A stretch of 64,000 bases of DNA, taken from Coptis chinensis. Lineage: Eukaryota; Streptophyta; Magnoliopsida; Ranunculales; Ranunculaceae. The notes below the pieces were generated by a model that saw only the letters and a list, made by a program, of their open reading frames with translations, was not told the origin of the DNA and did no database searches. The translations under genes and the position numbers were made by a program. Below, piece after piece: positions 1 through 12,204 of this stretch. The DNA is taken from positions 36,014,001-36,078,000 of the forward strand of contig CM027380.1 in the NCBI GenBank assembly GCA_015680905.1, given 5' to 3'. How positions within the stretch are numbered: the first letter of the stretch is position 1; each line of letters starts with the position of its first letter.

Positions 1-32
1 GCTTCTAGCATGATCCGTGGTGTTCTGGTCCT

Positions 33-530
33 TTGATCTTCAATGCCCAAGCTAGAGAACTGCTAGCGACTTCTATTCCTGATGATGCTTGTGTTGGATC
101 AATTATTGAAAATGGGAGTTGGTCCAATGTCATTTGTCAATTACCAAGCTGCGAACTGAAAAAGTGTATCATGGAAACGGAGGTAAACAACTTCTTGACA
201 GAGGATCGAGTCATCTGGACACCAACAAGCACTGGTCGCTTCTCCCTTGCATCGGCTTATCTTTCGCTCAAGAATATTCGAGGAAAAGTGAAATGGTTCA
301 AGCTTGTTTGGGGTAAGTTATCGGTGCCCAAACACTCTTTTACTGTATGGCAGCTCTTCTCTGGATCCTTGCCCACCCAAAATCGACTTATGTTCAAGAA
401 AGTCATAAATGTATCCAGCTGTTGCCTATGCACTGGTCACGCGGAATGTTCTTCGCATCTTTTTTTTTACTGCGCATTCTCAACGCAAGTTTGTGCGAGG
501 ATAAAGCTAGCTTTGGGCTTGTCTGGGTAG
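33..530 (+). pseudogene. LINE reverse transcriptase C-terminal zinc-finger region (zf-RVT), fragment
   Basis: An open stretch of about 165 codons matches the zf-RVT region that follows the reverse transcriptase of plant LINEs. The visible signature is a tryptophan-rich block (VWGKLSVPKHSFTVWQLFSG) followed by CCLC, spacer, H and C residues. The catalytic RT core would lie upstream, outside the window. The frame closes near 530 and does not continue into the RNase H part, so the ORF2 product is broken. No true start codon is implied; this is an internal piece of a polyprotein. Confidence 0.8.
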
Positions 531-1028
531 GTGAAGAAATCACATGAAGAGTGGTACTTCTTAATGAGGCTATGCAGAGCGAACTCAATGCAAAATGAAA
601 TTCTGCGGGCTTTCACGTGCGCAACAGTCCATGCGATTTGGAATGAGAGGAACTGGCGTCTAAAGAAAGGCAGGAAAAGATTATAGAGTATCTTGAGTAT
701 GCAGATTCTAAATGATATGGAAGTGTATCTTGGAAAAACACTGCAGTCTATAAAGGAGAGCCATGCGATGCGGGTGCTGCTGAAAAGACTAGGCATAGAA
801 GGAAACTACTAGCCAATTAAGGAACAATGGGTGCGCTGGTCAAAGCCGAATGATCAGTACCGTGCTTTGAATAATCGATGATTCATTCAAAAACTCGGCA
901 AAGGCAGGTATATGGTGGGCTAATGAAAAACACGGATGGCGTGGTCCTCTTTGGGTTTCTTGGATCGTCAACATCTCTTTCGATTAGTTTCTTGGCAGAA
1001 CTGCTAGAGTCATAGAGAGGCCTACAAG

Positions 1029-1343
1029 GAGTCATTCCCAATTGGGAGTAAAAAGCGACATGTACAATCTGACTCCATGAGGGCTGTACGTATTCTGAAC
1101 TTGAAGGAGGAGCCACCTTGGACGGAGAGGAATAGCTTAGCACAGATAAAGCGCATTATTGTTGAGTTTGAATTGGTGGACTTTGAACATGTTTACAGAG
1201 AAGGAAATCAGGCTGCAGATTATTTATCTAAGCTTAGTGATTTTATAGATGATAGTGTTTTGTATTTCATTCCCCCTTTAGACCAAACACTGCATGTTTT
1301 GGTCAAAGAGGATGAAGAGGGTAAGTTGTACTTGAGATCATGA
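1029..1343 (+). pseudogene. LINE RNase H domain, C-terminal fragment
   Basis: The translated segment carries the end of an RNase H-like fold (RVT_3 type): a VxSDS-like strand near 1065, an alpha-helical stretch, then FEHVYREGNQAADYLSKL. The last motif is the conserved 'H...REGN.xAD.LAK' signature of plant LINE RNase H domains. It ends at a stop codon about 40 bases before the A-rich 3' tail, as expected for ORF2. A stop at about 1079 in the preceding frame separates it from upstream domain parts. Function lost. Confidence 0.75.
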
Positions 1344-1405
1344 TCAAATAAAGGTTGGGGCATCCTTAACCCCTAGCTTTTTCCAAAAAAATAAAAAAAT
1401 AAAAA

Positions 1406-2450
1406 TACATGGCATCTCTACCAATTCATAACTAGTATGTGAGGACATCCACCCATTCTCATGGCGAATCAACGTCCTTCTAGAGTGGAATAGACTCTTA
1501 CAACGATTCTAAGCTAACAAAATCAAGTTTTCATCAAGGCTTCATCAAACCCCTCTAATGGAGGTTTAGCCTCGATTCATCAAACTATCATTTCCAAATG
1601 AAATTGAATAAGACATAATATACAAATTCTAACTTTATTAAATTTAACCAAACAATAATTGAAATCTAATTTAACAACTAAGAAATCATTAAATGACAAA
1701 ACTCAAAATTAATCTAAACAATCATTAAATAACAAGATCGAATTTAACAAGAACTAACAATTTTATTTATCGAATGAATGATATTCAATGATTCAAATAA
1801 CTAATCTAAAACAAGGAATGAAACTAAAACATGGAATAGAAACTAATTAATTAAATCCAAAAACTAGATCTAGAACTAAAGTTTAATGGCTACTCTAATG
1901 GCTACTTTCTAACCTAGCTAATTCCTCCATAAGAGCTAAGTCTTGTTTGTGGAAATGGAGGAGACTAGATCCACATTTTCATGCATGGGCTGAGGGTCCA
2001 TGTTTTGGGTGGGAAAAATGAACCCAAAGCCCAATTTCTTTAGTCCACAGGCCCCTTTTCAGCTGGCTTTGAATTCAACAGGCTTTTCGTCCACTTTAGC
2101 TCCTCTGATTGGGTCAAGGTTTAGACCATTGGAAATCTCTTTCCGAGCCGGTCGTTTTGACATTAGGTACGCCCAATTCCTAGGCTTGAGTCCAAAGATA
2201 CATCTTCGGAAGTTCTGCTGACTTTTGTGTGCTGTTTCTGTCCGTCTTGGCCTTTAATCCCAGAACTTCTTAGCAACCAACCCTTTGCTCCTTTATATCG
2301 CCAAAGTGGCACATTTCTACACAGAATTAACTTCAATGCCTAAAATACATAAAAACACATAATTAACATTAAATCTTATTTATTACTTGCATAATTTGTC
2401 TAAAAGTATTATTGTTAAGGGGTTAAAACTATAGTTTTGGGCTCTTATCA
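1406..2450 (-). repeat. 3' LTR of element 1, truncated by the LINE
   Basis: Nearly identical to 17679-18717 and, in reverse orientation, similar to 20111-21538. The plus-strand reading ends GGGCTCTTATCA, the reverse complement of the LTR start TGATAAGAGCCC. About 385 bp of the LTR are missing at the low-coordinate side, where the LINE tail begins. Confidence 0.88.
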
Positions 2451-2465
2451 AACCACCCCCAAATA
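2451..2465 (-). other. Polypurine tract next to the 3' LTR
   Basis: Read on the minus strand this is TATTTGGGGGTGGTT directly before the LTR start TGATAAG. The same tract precedes the LTR of element 2 at 20096-20110. Such purine runs prime plus-strand DNA synthesis in LTR retrotransposons. Confidence 0.75.
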
Positions 2466-4300
2466 GCATTTTACTTGTCCTCAAGCAAATATGAGAAATT
2501 AGCATAAGTGACCAAAAATGGAGTTCTAACTAATCTCGTTTAAAAAAGCATTGCATTGACTATATGCAACAAGGCCTTAAACCACTAGGAATTTCCTAGT
2601 GGACGAGTTATAGTCTCGTGAGAGTTTTCCAGTGAAGGTACTCACAAACTTCATCTATACTACAACGGCTCAAAAATAAAACTATTGTTTCCTTATCTAT
2701 GTCTCAATTATCTATACATCTCACTAGCAATGAATACAGAATAATCAAGTCGAAACCTAAGCTAATATATGCATAATAATCAATCATCTACGAATAAACA
2801 TATATACAATGAGGAATACTATAAGATGAACTAGCAGGTCCATTTTTGAAAACTCGGAATAGTGTCCTTAAGTAGGTCCTCACAAAAATTTCAAGACAAA
2901 AACCACTCTGATTTTTCCGCTCGATCAAGTTTCGCTACTCCAGTGTGCAGTGGGCACACTTTACCTTACAATCTCAATGACACACAAGGAAGCCAGAGTC
3001 GATCAAACACATCTACCACTTACTACCACACTAACCTATTCCTAATTGAGCTAGAGGTCTTTATTAGGTGTTGCGGGGATTAGGAGATGGTTTAAGAAGG
3101 AAGAAAATAGATATTCAAAGGGGATAAGTCTGAGATAATAGAGTCTTCATATTATGTAACTAGAGAAAACCTTATTTTTTACTTTTGCTTCTACACTTTG
3201 TTTCCATCCTTAGCAATATTTTTTTATTTTTCTTTGGCTTTTGACTCCTTGGTTCTATTTTTGGAGTTATAACTCTTTATTTCCTTTTATTTTATTATTT
3301 ATTATTTTTAATTTTTTTTATTTGGATGGAAACTTACTTTTCTCTTCTAAAGCGACTAATGAATTCTTGATTTCAAAAGTTCTTCTCTTTTCGATCTATT
3401 CTTTATCTCTATTCTCAGACTTATTCAAAGAATTGGGTAGGTTGATTATTATTATTATTTTTTTTTAATTTTTTTTTTTTGTTTTGTTTTTTGTAACAAG
3501 GTAAAGGATTTGTGGTTTATGAAATGCTAAAGAAAGGCTCAGAGGGGCGACTAGCGGAAAATAATTCATAGGTTTGAATTTCTGGCTATATGGATCCAAA
3601 AAAGGCCTAAATTCTCGCTTAGGATATGGTATAGTAATCAAGCAAGTGGACGTGTGATTTCTCTATCCGGATTTTACTTCTCCCTTGTGTCATTTCTCAA
3701 CTGTTCACTTATACAAGGCATTAGGCTATATTCTCACAGGATTTGTAGAATAAGTACTCTAGCCTAGATTTCAGAAACTTACTGCCAACAATCATAGAGA
3801 CTCATGTAACATATTTATAGATGGGTGCAAGGATTATTACCTACATATTAGCCTAAGTTTCTAAAAACTATTCTAATGCAAAAGCTACGTGAGACTTCTA
3901 GATTATTGAGAGCATAGAGAAAGAAAACAATACCAATATTCCTAAGTGTATATCATACTTTTTATTTATATTTTTTAAATTTTTTTGAATTTTTTTAACT
4001 AGAAAACAAATGCATATTATACATATCTATATCCTAACAGATACCTTAATTACACGTGTTTCTATGCCCCCCAAACAAGAAGCATGCTTTGTCCTCAAAG
4101 TATTTAAATAAATAGGGTAGAGAAATACCATTGAAATGCGTGAAATTCTGGAACATTTGCAAAATAAGGTTAAACATACTAATATAGAAAAGAAAAACTT
4201 ACGCAACTCTATAAGAGTTCCACCCGTTATGGGGTTAATGAGAAATAAATTGCTTGGGGCATAAGCAGACACTAACTGAAATAAAAACTAACCTTAACTC
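2466..4300 (-). other. Noncoding 3' region of element 1
   Basis: No convincing coding frame is present. Bases 2451 to about 3890 are the reverse complement of 18718-20110 in element 2, so this belongs to the element's 3' untranslated part. It includes a T-rich low-complexity stretch on the plus strand at about 3440-3490, which matches the A-run of the other copy near 19107-19140. Small open frames here, including a leucine/phenylalanine-rich one at 3241-3468, follow the T-rich composition and are not counted as genes. Confidence 0.7.
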
Positions 4301-4304
4301 TCGT

Positions 4305-5019
4305 TTAAGAATTTTCCTCCTCACCCTTAATGAAGAAATGAGGTTCCTTCGCATCCTGCCGTGCCATGATAATTTGCCAGGCTTCACGCCACTTATCGTC
4401 TACTATAGCTAACCTGTCAAACGCCACTTGGTCGGATGGGATTGTATCCTCAACCCATGCCAAGTCATTGCATGGAAAGATCGAATAATAGAATTGGTGG
4501 GTCTCACAGTGTCGACCCTGACCCGATCCTTGTAACGGGCACAAAAAACAGGGAAGAAACATAGCATAATACAGCAAACTAAAACAAGCATAAGAAGATA
4601 CTTATGCCTAATGTTCTGGGCTCATGCTAAACTAGACATTAATGTCTTGGGAAGGTCATATAGCAGACGTCCCTCAGCTAGAGCAAGGAAAAACGCCGCA
4701 AGTGGCGCCATTCGCGAAGAAAAAAATGCCACTCCCCTAATATGTTTAGCATTATAAAAACATCAACGTGTCTTACGTTTATGGACAGGCTACCAAGGGC
4801 GACGTTATATTCCCCTTGGTCCTATATCCTAAAGATTCCTGCCCCATAATGCTCATGCAAATCCTCATAGTTATAGAGGTACATATTATCTACCAAATAG
4901 GCCCATGAGTCTTGTATTTCAGCAGGCATAGCAAGTCCGAGAGCAAAGGCTAACAAGAACCTGGTAATTTCCATTGGTTCATCCCCGATGGGGATGGAGA
5001 ACACTTGTTCTCCATCTGG
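4305..5019 (-). pseudogene. Unassigned coding remnant in the 3' part of element 1
   Basis: Two minus-strand open stretches (about 60 and 90 codons) lie between the ORF3 remnants and the noncoding 3' region, just downstream of a solo-LTR insertion. One contains a hydrophobic run (RFLLAFALGLAMP) followed by an acidic segment. Position suggests the end of the extra ORF that Athila-type elements carry after pol, but no family signature was recognised. Broken. Confidence 0.35.
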
Positions 5020-5024
5020 TCTAT

Positions 5025-6539
5025 TGATAAATCATATAATGAATAGTTTACCTACAAAATGAACGATGAAACTCAAAACGTAAGTAAACTAAAACTACTT
5101 TTATGTGCCTATGTTTATCAAAGATTTCTACTCTCAATGCTATGAGATATAGTGGAGTAGAGTGATTCGTTCCACTCCTAGTCCTTCCGCATGTTAATGT
5201 TCTCTTCGTATAAGTACTCTTAACTCTAAAGTCTAATGAGAGATTTATGAAGTGGCAACTAGACTACGATGCAACTACCCACAAGATGCAACTAGTCGAT
5301 TATCAGAACAACTATGGGAATGCTACGTTGATTCTATGATAAGGAGTTAGAGGGGGATTGATTCCACCTTAACTCGACTTAATCCTACTAACGACGAATC
5401 GTCGTAATCCGAATTGAACTGCTTCGCAGAACAATATGGTTACTCCTAATCCCTAATTACACATGGCATTCCTACCAATTCATAACTAGCATGTGAACGA
5501 TTAAACCCATTCTCATGGTGAACTAATCGTTTCTAGAGTGGAAAGGAATTTACGACGACTCTACGATAATCGGAATCAAGCTTTCATCAAGGCTTCTCAA
5601 CCCCCTCTAATGGAGGTTTAGCCGAGATTCATTACACAATCATTTCCGATTAAATTAAAACTAAACATAATATAAAGAATTGAAATTTACTAATCTAATT
5701 TAAATAATAATTAAAATCTAATTAATAACTAAGAATTGAATAACAAGTAATAAATGAAATCAGATCTAACACAAATGTAACAGACAAGAATCGAAATTGA
5801 CAAAAATAACTATTCTTATTTATCTAATCAATCAAGAATAATGATCCAAAGACTTAATCTAAAACAAGAATTGAAAATGGAACTTAAACTTAATTACTCT
5901 ACTGAAAACTAGATCTAGAATTCTATATAGTTTTAGGTCTAACTAGCTATCTTAACTATCTACCCTATCTACTCTATCTACCATTAACCAAGAGTGAAGC
6001 TTTGGTTTTTATACATTCAGATCCAAAAATCGTGCATGGGCTTGGAGCCATGTTTCGGGCCAGAGAATCAGGCCCAAAACCCAATTCTTTCAGTCCAAAA
6101 AGGGCTCTTCAGCTGCAGTTGGCTTCAACAGACTTTTAGTCCACTTCTGCTCCTTTGATTGGGTCAAGGCTTGAACCATTGGAAAGCTCTTTCCGAGCCG
6201 GTCCTTTTGACATAAGGTAGGCCCCATTCCGAGGTCTGAGTCCAAAGATACAGCCTTCGGAAGTTCTACTGACTTGTGTGCTGTTTCTGCCTGCGTCGAC
6301 TTTTCAGCTTTTGATCGGGCTTTGTCTTCTTGAATCTTGGCCTTTAGTCACGGAACTCCTTAGTAACCGAACTTTGCTCCTTTATCTCGCTAAAGTGGCA
6401 CATTTCTGCACATAATGGACTTTGAAACCGGAAATGGATAAAAACACGTAATCAGTGTTAACTCTTAATTATTATTCACATAATTGGTCTAAAAGTATGA
6501 CTGTTACAGGGTTAAAACTACAGTTTTGGGCTCTTATCA
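5025..6539 (-). repeat. Solo LTR, Athila-type, with 5-bp target duplication
   Basis: A 1515-bp LTR bounded by TGATAA and TTATCA. It is flanked on both sides by TCTAT (5020-5024 and 6540-6544), a perfect 5-bp target-site duplication. No internal region is attached, so it is the product of recombination between the two LTRs of an element inserted into element 1. It belongs to a longer subfamily (about 1.52 kb, compared with 1.43 kb for the host element's LTRs) and matches the solo LTR at 16152-17673 along its length. Confidence 0.9.
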
Positions 6540-6589
6540 TCTATCAAAGAACTTACAATTATCATAAAAGCAATTGGAGTTTTTCTTGC

Positions 6590-6850
6590 CTCTGAGGGGT
6601 TCTCGGCGCTCCACTCCACCTATATAGGATGGGGCGCCTTTTTTTGAGTTCCAGGCACTTGGGAGCAGGTCGCGCTCACTTTGTGCCTGGGATGGGCGTG
6701 GATCATGCTCAGGATGAAAACTGGAATTCCAGTGTTGTGGGTGCAGGTCGCGCTTAGCTTAGGGCTTGGTAGGGCGCAGGTCGGGCTCTGATGAAATTCT
6801 GTTAGAAGGTGCCTAGGGAGCAGGTCGCGCTCCTCTGGGGTGCAGGCGTG
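6590..6850 (-). repeat. GC-rich short repeats in element 1 (3' block)
   Basis: A locally GC-rich block in an AT-rich element, built from diverged copies of motifs such as GCAGGTCGCGCTC and GTTCCAGGCACTTGGGAGC, spaced roughly 60-70 bp. The same motifs recur at 15330-15620, between the primer-binding site and gag. This block lies on the other side of the coding region, between ORF3 and the solo LTR. No coding function is proposed. Confidence 0.7.
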
Positions 6851-7421
6851 CTCCGAGTTGCTAATGGTGCTACAATGGATAAAAAGATGGGAATCGTGGG
6901 AGTGAAAGGTGAGAGATGAAAGTGAGGTGTAGTGTGGGTTGTGAGTGTAGAATGAATGAAGTTGCTAAAACGAATCGGGAAGTTACCAAAAAGTTTTAAG
7001 GCAATTTGCCGGAAACAAAAAATTTCCAAACCCGAAAACGGAAACAACCCATATTCTCTATTCCAAAACAAACCTAATACCTTTTAGGTTGAATTTAGGA
7101 TAGATACTGCCTAATTCATCGAGATTTCATCCTATCACAATATCTATTCATAGTGATGCCCATATTGGCAATATTTTCCACCCTCACTCCAACACAAATT
7201 CTAAATCGGAAGATCATATAAAAAATTATACTAGAATACATAATACCACCCCCAAACAATTCGAGAAGGTGGGATTAATGATAAAAACAATGCACAATTT
7301 AAAAAGAACCGAATTATATTAAACGGAAATTCAAGCAACATTTAACAACCAAATTCAAAATTAAATACGGAATTCATAAATTAACATCCGATCTAAAATA
7401 AAAAGCAAATACAAAACAACA

Positions 7422-8506
7422 TCAACTCATAATATTCCTAAACCATTCGCTACTAGTAGTGGAAGGGACATGGGAAGGTGATGCCTCCTGTGCTCCTGAT
7501 GGGCTAGAGACATTCGTCTTGCTGCGACGACGCTCATGCCACACAGACTGCTCCTCAGAAGAAGCACCCCCTTGGGGTGGAAAGCGTGCAAGCATATGGT
7601 CTTGGAACTTACACTGAGCTTCCATCTCGGCCATCGTCTGTTCCCACCGCTCATCCTCGCGTTGGGCACGAGTCTCAAAGTTATGATGCATGGTAGCCTA
7701 CCGAGTTCGAAGGTCTTCACAAATAGTATTAAGAGAACACATGCCATGATGAATCACATCCATGCGTTCTGCATCCGACCTACACCTCTCCAAGGCATCA
7801 GCATCAAAACATGCCGTGTCCTCCTCATCCTCCTCGACTACCCTCTCTTAAGGAAACCTCCAAACTCTCTGGATACACTCCGTATAAATATGGGGATTTC
7901 GGTGCTCTTTCAGGCAAATCCTATCAGAAGTCCAAGTCGCTCTCAAGGTCATCATGATCTTGGTTATCAAAACAGGGAGAGGTGCAATACTCTTCCCAAC
8001 TCCCCTAATCATGTTACCCAAAAACTCCAAAATATAGAACTCGTACTTCTGCTCTTGGAGTATCCCTTTTGAAACAGTCACGTTCATCAAAGGCTAGACC
8101 CCAGTAAATTGGAAATCCTGTAGTGTGGCATCGAGATGGCGTCTATGAGGAATGCCTAAAATCTCAGCTAACAACCCAGTAGATACTTCTCTCCTCCGCC
8201 CAGCCACCTTAACAAAAATCCTATTTCCATCTAACTTCATAGTCCTATAAAACTGTCAGACCAAATCTTCATGGTAAAAATCCTCTGTCGAGTACCACAA
8301 ACCACTCCAATCTCTCCTAACCATTTCGTCACCGTAAAAACGGTAGCCAAGTGGTCGGCAAGAAAAGCGATGCTCGAAAAAATTCGACGTCTTTGAGCCA
8401 TTTTAAAATTTGGGACGATGTGGGGGTTTAACTTGAATGTGGGGATGGAGTTTGAGACAACCTCACTAACCAAACAGTGGTGGTGGCGCGGCAGTTCAAA
8501 TTCCAC
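7422..8506 (-). pseudogene. ORF3 (Athila env-position ORF) remnants
   Basis: Minus-strand stretches downstream of integrase fit the extra ORF of Athila elements, which sits where retroviruses carry env. One carries a segment like the 'putative plant transposon protein' domain (VAGRRREVSTGLLAEILGIP). The last has a charged, glutamine/glutamate-rich tail (REDERWEQTMAEMEAQ) like the ends of such proteins. The assignment rests on position and these short resemblances. No signal peptide or membrane segment typical of an envelope protein was seen. Broken in several places. Confidence 0.55.
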
Positions 8507-9172
8507 AATTTTTTTTTTGTTTTTTTCTAATGTTTGGTGGTGGGAATTGGTGCGGGAATGATTTGGAGAAGATTTATATGGTTTGGGAATGAATTTGGGC
8601 GTGGGTTAAGTTAGGTTTTTATTTATTTTTTATTTAGGTTCTAGGTTGAAACGATGTTAATGGCGGTGGTGAAGGTGAGGAAGAAGAACGCGATGCGTTC
8701 TTGGGTTGTACTGTGGGCTTGGTCCCAAGAGCAATTCGAATTCCAAAAAAATTCGATTTTTAGCGCAACTTGAAACTAAAATTTCCACTTCGTTACCAGT
8801 TCGATTTTTGCGAATGAGATATGAAAATGATCAGGATAGAATTTCCAATCCAATGAACCATAAAACACTCTATTCCGACTGTGGATGACATATAAGAAGA
8901 TGAAAAACACCTCAAAGTGTGTGCATGACATAAGTTATGCGAACGAATGAACTCTAATTTCCTAGATAATGTCAACCCAAATTGGAATACAATTAAACGG
9001 CATAAACAACACAAATGAAAAGTTGAATAATCCATTACGGAAAAACGAACGTCCCACCCCCAAACAAACTTTAGACAACAGAGTTTGAAAATTTGTTTTA
9101 ACAGTGGGTTTTTTAAAGTAAGATTCCCGAGACTTCCTAAATTACTATTTTTATGATTTTAACAATTCTTTT

Positions 9173-9195
9173 TATATATATATATATATATATAT
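9173..9195. repeat. TA dinucleotide microsatellite
   Basis: A run of alternating T and A of about 23 bases in the spacer downstream of the integrase region. Confidence 0.9.
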
Positions 9196-9296
9196 TTTAA
9201 TAAGGTTTAATATAAGAAAAACAATTAAGTAATAAATGCATAATTCACACCATAGAAGAACATGATTCAAAATCTGAGAAACATGAATTATGTTTA

Positions 9297-9380
9297 ACGT
9301 GGTCTTAGGATCCGGTACTTACAGCCATACACTCCATAACGTGGTCTTAGGATCCGGTACTTACAGCTACACACTCCATA
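9297..9380. repeat. 42-bp tandem duplication (two copies)
   Basis: Two adjacent copies (9297-9338 and 9339-9380) beginning ACGTGGTCTTAGGATCCGGT. They differ at about two bases near the 3' part. They lie in the spacer after pol in element 1. Confidence 0.9.
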
Positions 9381-9453
9381 AGGAGGGCCCGGTTACCTGA
9401 ATGGTGCACTTACCAATATATGGAAATGAAAGGAAGTACACCAATGAAAAAGG

Positions 9454-11178
9454 TCAGTCCTCATAGACAGGGTCCTGTAAGAGGACTTCCTCTACATCAT
9501 GGGCCAATAGCTCATGAAAATGATTCAACCGTTGGCCATTGACTTGAAAGGTACTGTTGTCCTTGGGATTTACCAAGGTGATTGCCCCATGAAGGGTGAC
9601 TTTAGTAACCAGAAAAAGACCAGACCAATGGGTTTTTAATTTCCCTGGAAAAATATGTAGATGGGAGTTGTAAAGCAAGACTTTTTGACCTACCACAAAC
9701 TCTTTGTGCAAAATTTGCTTATCATGAACACATTTCATGTTAGCTTTATAATCCTTCGCGAGATCATAAGAATCGCTACGGATTTCTTCAAGCTCATTCA
9801 ATTGCAACTTGCGCTTGACACCCGCCTCATCGACATTGAAGTTAAGGCTTTTTATAACCCACATAGCACGGTGCTCCAATTCAACGGGCAAATGACAAGG
9901 TTTTCCAAATACAAGTCTAAAGGGAAACATACCTATAGGAGTTTTGAAAGCCGTCCTATATGCCCATAAGGCATCAGATAGACGCTTTGACCAGTCCTTC
10001 CTATCAGGATTTACAGTTGTTTCTAATATCTTTTTGATTTTCCTATTAGAAACTTTTACTTATCCGCTAGTTTGTGGATGATACGGAGTTGCTACTTTAT
10101 GTGTAACTCCATACTTTTTCACTAGAGATGCAACAACTCTATTGCAAAAATGTGTTACACCATCACTAATGATGGCTTTGGGAATGCCAAATTAACAGAA
10201 AATATATTCTTTAACAAAAAACACAACTGTCTTATGGTCATTGCTACGGCAAGCCATGACCTCTATCCATTTAGACACGTAGTCCACGACGACGAGAATA
10301 TAAATGAAACCATGGGAAACTGGAAAGGGACCTATGAAATCAATGCCCCATACGTCAAAAATTTCTACCACCAATATTGGATTCAATGGCATCATATTAC
10401 GCTTCATGATTCGCCCAAGTTGTTGGCAACGAATGCACGTCTTGCAATGCACTTGGGCATCTTTAAAGAGAGTAGGCCAATAAAACCCACATTGAAGAAT
10501 TTTAGCAGCTGTTTTCATACCACTAAAATGGCCACCACACTCTTTGTCATGGTAGAATGAGAGAACCTCGTTATATTCCCATTGGGGAATACAACGACGA
10601 ATAATCTTATCAGCACAATACTTGAAAAGGTAGGGCTCATCCCAGTAGTATAACAATACTATGGCCAAGAACTTCTTACGTTCATTTCTTGACCAATCAT
10701 AAGGAATAACATCAGATGCTAAATAATTCACAATGTCAGCATACCATGGTGCAGAAAAAATAGCATACAGATGCTCATCAGGAAAAGAGTCCGGTATGGA
10801 CTCAGAATCACTATCATCGTCATTTGTAAGTCTAGATAAGTGGTCGGCAACTACGTTTTTGACCCCTATTTTGTCCTTTATTTCTAATGTGAACTCTTGT
10901 AGGAGAAGAATCCATCGGATTAATTTCTGCTTAGCATCCTTATTTGCGAGAATGTACCTAAAGGCTACATGGGCCGTGTAAATTAAAGTCTTAGAACCAA
11001 CCAAATAAGGACGAAACTTATCTAAAGCATAAACGACAGCTAAGAATTCATTTTTAGTAGTTGTATAATTCCTTTGAGCATCGTTTAGAGTTTTACTAGC
11101 ATAATAAATAACAGTGAATTTATTATCTTGTTTCTGTCCCAAAACAGCACCAACTGCATAATCACTAGCATCACACAT
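9454..11178 (-). pseudogene. Pol: RNase H and integrase region of element 1
   Basis: The N-terminal part has the RNase H signature CDASDYAVGAVLGQ and later DHLSRL. It is followed by the integrase zinc-binding region (H-x-H, then CKTCIRCQQLG) and the start of the catalytic core (WGIDFIGPFP). The low-coordinate part has the Athila-type C-terminal integrase region (FGKPCHLPVELEH, then KRKLQLNELEEIR and LFPGKLKTHWSG). In a working element this would convert the RNA copy to DNA and insert it. The region is broken here. Confidence 0.88.
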
Positions 11179-11310
11179 GAGTTCGAAAGGTTTAGACCAA
11201 TCGGGAGGCTGTATAATAGGTGCAGAAGTTAAGGCGGCTTTTAAAGTTTCAAAACCCTGTTTACAGTTAAAATTAAAATCAAAGATGGCCTCCTTTAAAA
11301 GCAGATTAGT

Positions 11311-12087
11311 TTAGGGTCTAGCTATTTTCGAAAAATCTTTGATAAAACGCCTATAAAAACCTGTATAGCTTAGAAAGGCTCTAATATCACGGATAGTCCG
11401 TGGTATAGGTAAAGTCGCTATCTTATCTAGTTTGGCCTTATCAACTTCTATGCCATCACTAGATACAATGTGACCTAGTACTATGCCTTTTTTCACCATG
11501 AAGTGACATTTTTTCCAATTTAAAACGAGACTCTTCTCTTCACATCGTGTTAAAACTTTAGACAGGTTAGACAAGCATTCAGTGAAAGAGTCTCCATAGA
11601 TAGAAAAATCATCCATGAATACTTCCATGAAACACTCTACCATGTCACTAAATATATGAGGCATACACCGCTGGAAGGTACTAGGAGCATTACAAAGGCC
11701 AAAAGGCATTCGTTTATAGGCGTATGTTCCAAAAGGACATGTGAAGGTAGTATTTTCTTGGTCATCAATATCAATAATAATTTGGAAATAGCCAGAGTAG
11801 CCATCCAAAAAACAATAAAAAGTATGACCAGCTAGACGTTCAAGCATCTGAACTATAAAGGGTAAAGGAAAATGATCATTCCGTGTCATGGCATTTAAAC
11901 GTCTGTAATCAATATAGATCCTCCATTTCATAGGACCATGTGTGGCAACATATTCACCCTTGGCATTACGTACCACCGTAATCCCTGATTTCTTTGGAAC
12001 TACATGAATGGGACTTACCCATTCGCTATCAGAGATTGGGTATATGATACCCGCATTGAGTAACCATAAGACCTCTTCCCTGACCAT
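11311..12087 (-). pseudogene. Pol: reverse transcriptase region of element 1
   Basis: About 258 codons covering most of a Ty3/gypsy reverse transcriptase: YRRLNAMTRNDHFPLPFI, then FGLCNAPSTFQRCM, the catalytic FMDDFSIYG, and FLSYTGFYRRFIKDFSKIA at the end. Wording of the YxDD block and the following helix (NLVLNW-type) is typical of the Athila lineage. Part of a broken polyprotein. Confidence 0.92.
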
Positions 12088-12204
12088 TTATTTCAAGGCA
12101 GGGTTTAAACGACACTGAGGTTCGCGGGAAGTCTTTGCGTTATCCTCTAAATGGATATGATGAGTGCACACATTAGGGTCAATTCCCTTAATGTCAGCTA
12201 GGGA

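Larger units (their letters stand above)
1..1405 (+). mobile_element. 3' part of a LINE (non-LTR retrotransposon)
   Basis: The stretch holds the C-terminal zinc-finger region of a plant LINE reverse transcriptase and the end of its RNase H domain, in order on the plus strand. It ends in an A-rich tail (about 1384-1405). Immediately after the tail the sequence resumes inside an Athila LTR, so the LINE inserted into that LTR; its 5' end and target duplication lie before base 1. The coding part is interrupted by several stops and frame changes, so this copy is dead. Confidence 0.85.
8507..9453 (-). other. Non-coding spacer between pol and ORF3 of element 1
   Basis: No supported gene. It holds a TA dinucleotide run (about 9173-9195) and a perfect-looking 42-bp tandem duplication just downstream of pol. 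Confidence 0.6.

Noticed and set aside
3241-3468. Hydrophobic small open frame resembling a membrane peptide
   Set aside because: Phenylalanine and leucine richness follows from a T-rich stretch in the noncoding 3' region of the retroelement.
5025-6539. Pairing this LTR with 16152-17673 as the two LTRs of the minus-strand element
   Set aside because: Each is flanked by its own 5-bp target duplication (TCTAT; CATGA/AATGA), and one sits inside another LTR. They are independent solo LTRs; the real pair is 1406-2450 and the split 15763-18717.
7536-8072. Plus-strand open frame of 178 codons
   Set aside because: It overlaps the ORF3 remnants on the opposite strand and has no recognisable content; it reads as a shadow frame.
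7422-8506. Calling ORF3 a true envelope gene
   Set aside because: Its position fits the env-like ORF of Athila elements, but no signal peptide, fusion-peptide-like or membrane segment was seen, so only the positional label is kept.
10150-10560. Plus-strand open frame of 136 codons
   Set aside because: It is antisense to the clear RNase H-integrase region of element 1 and has no family signature.
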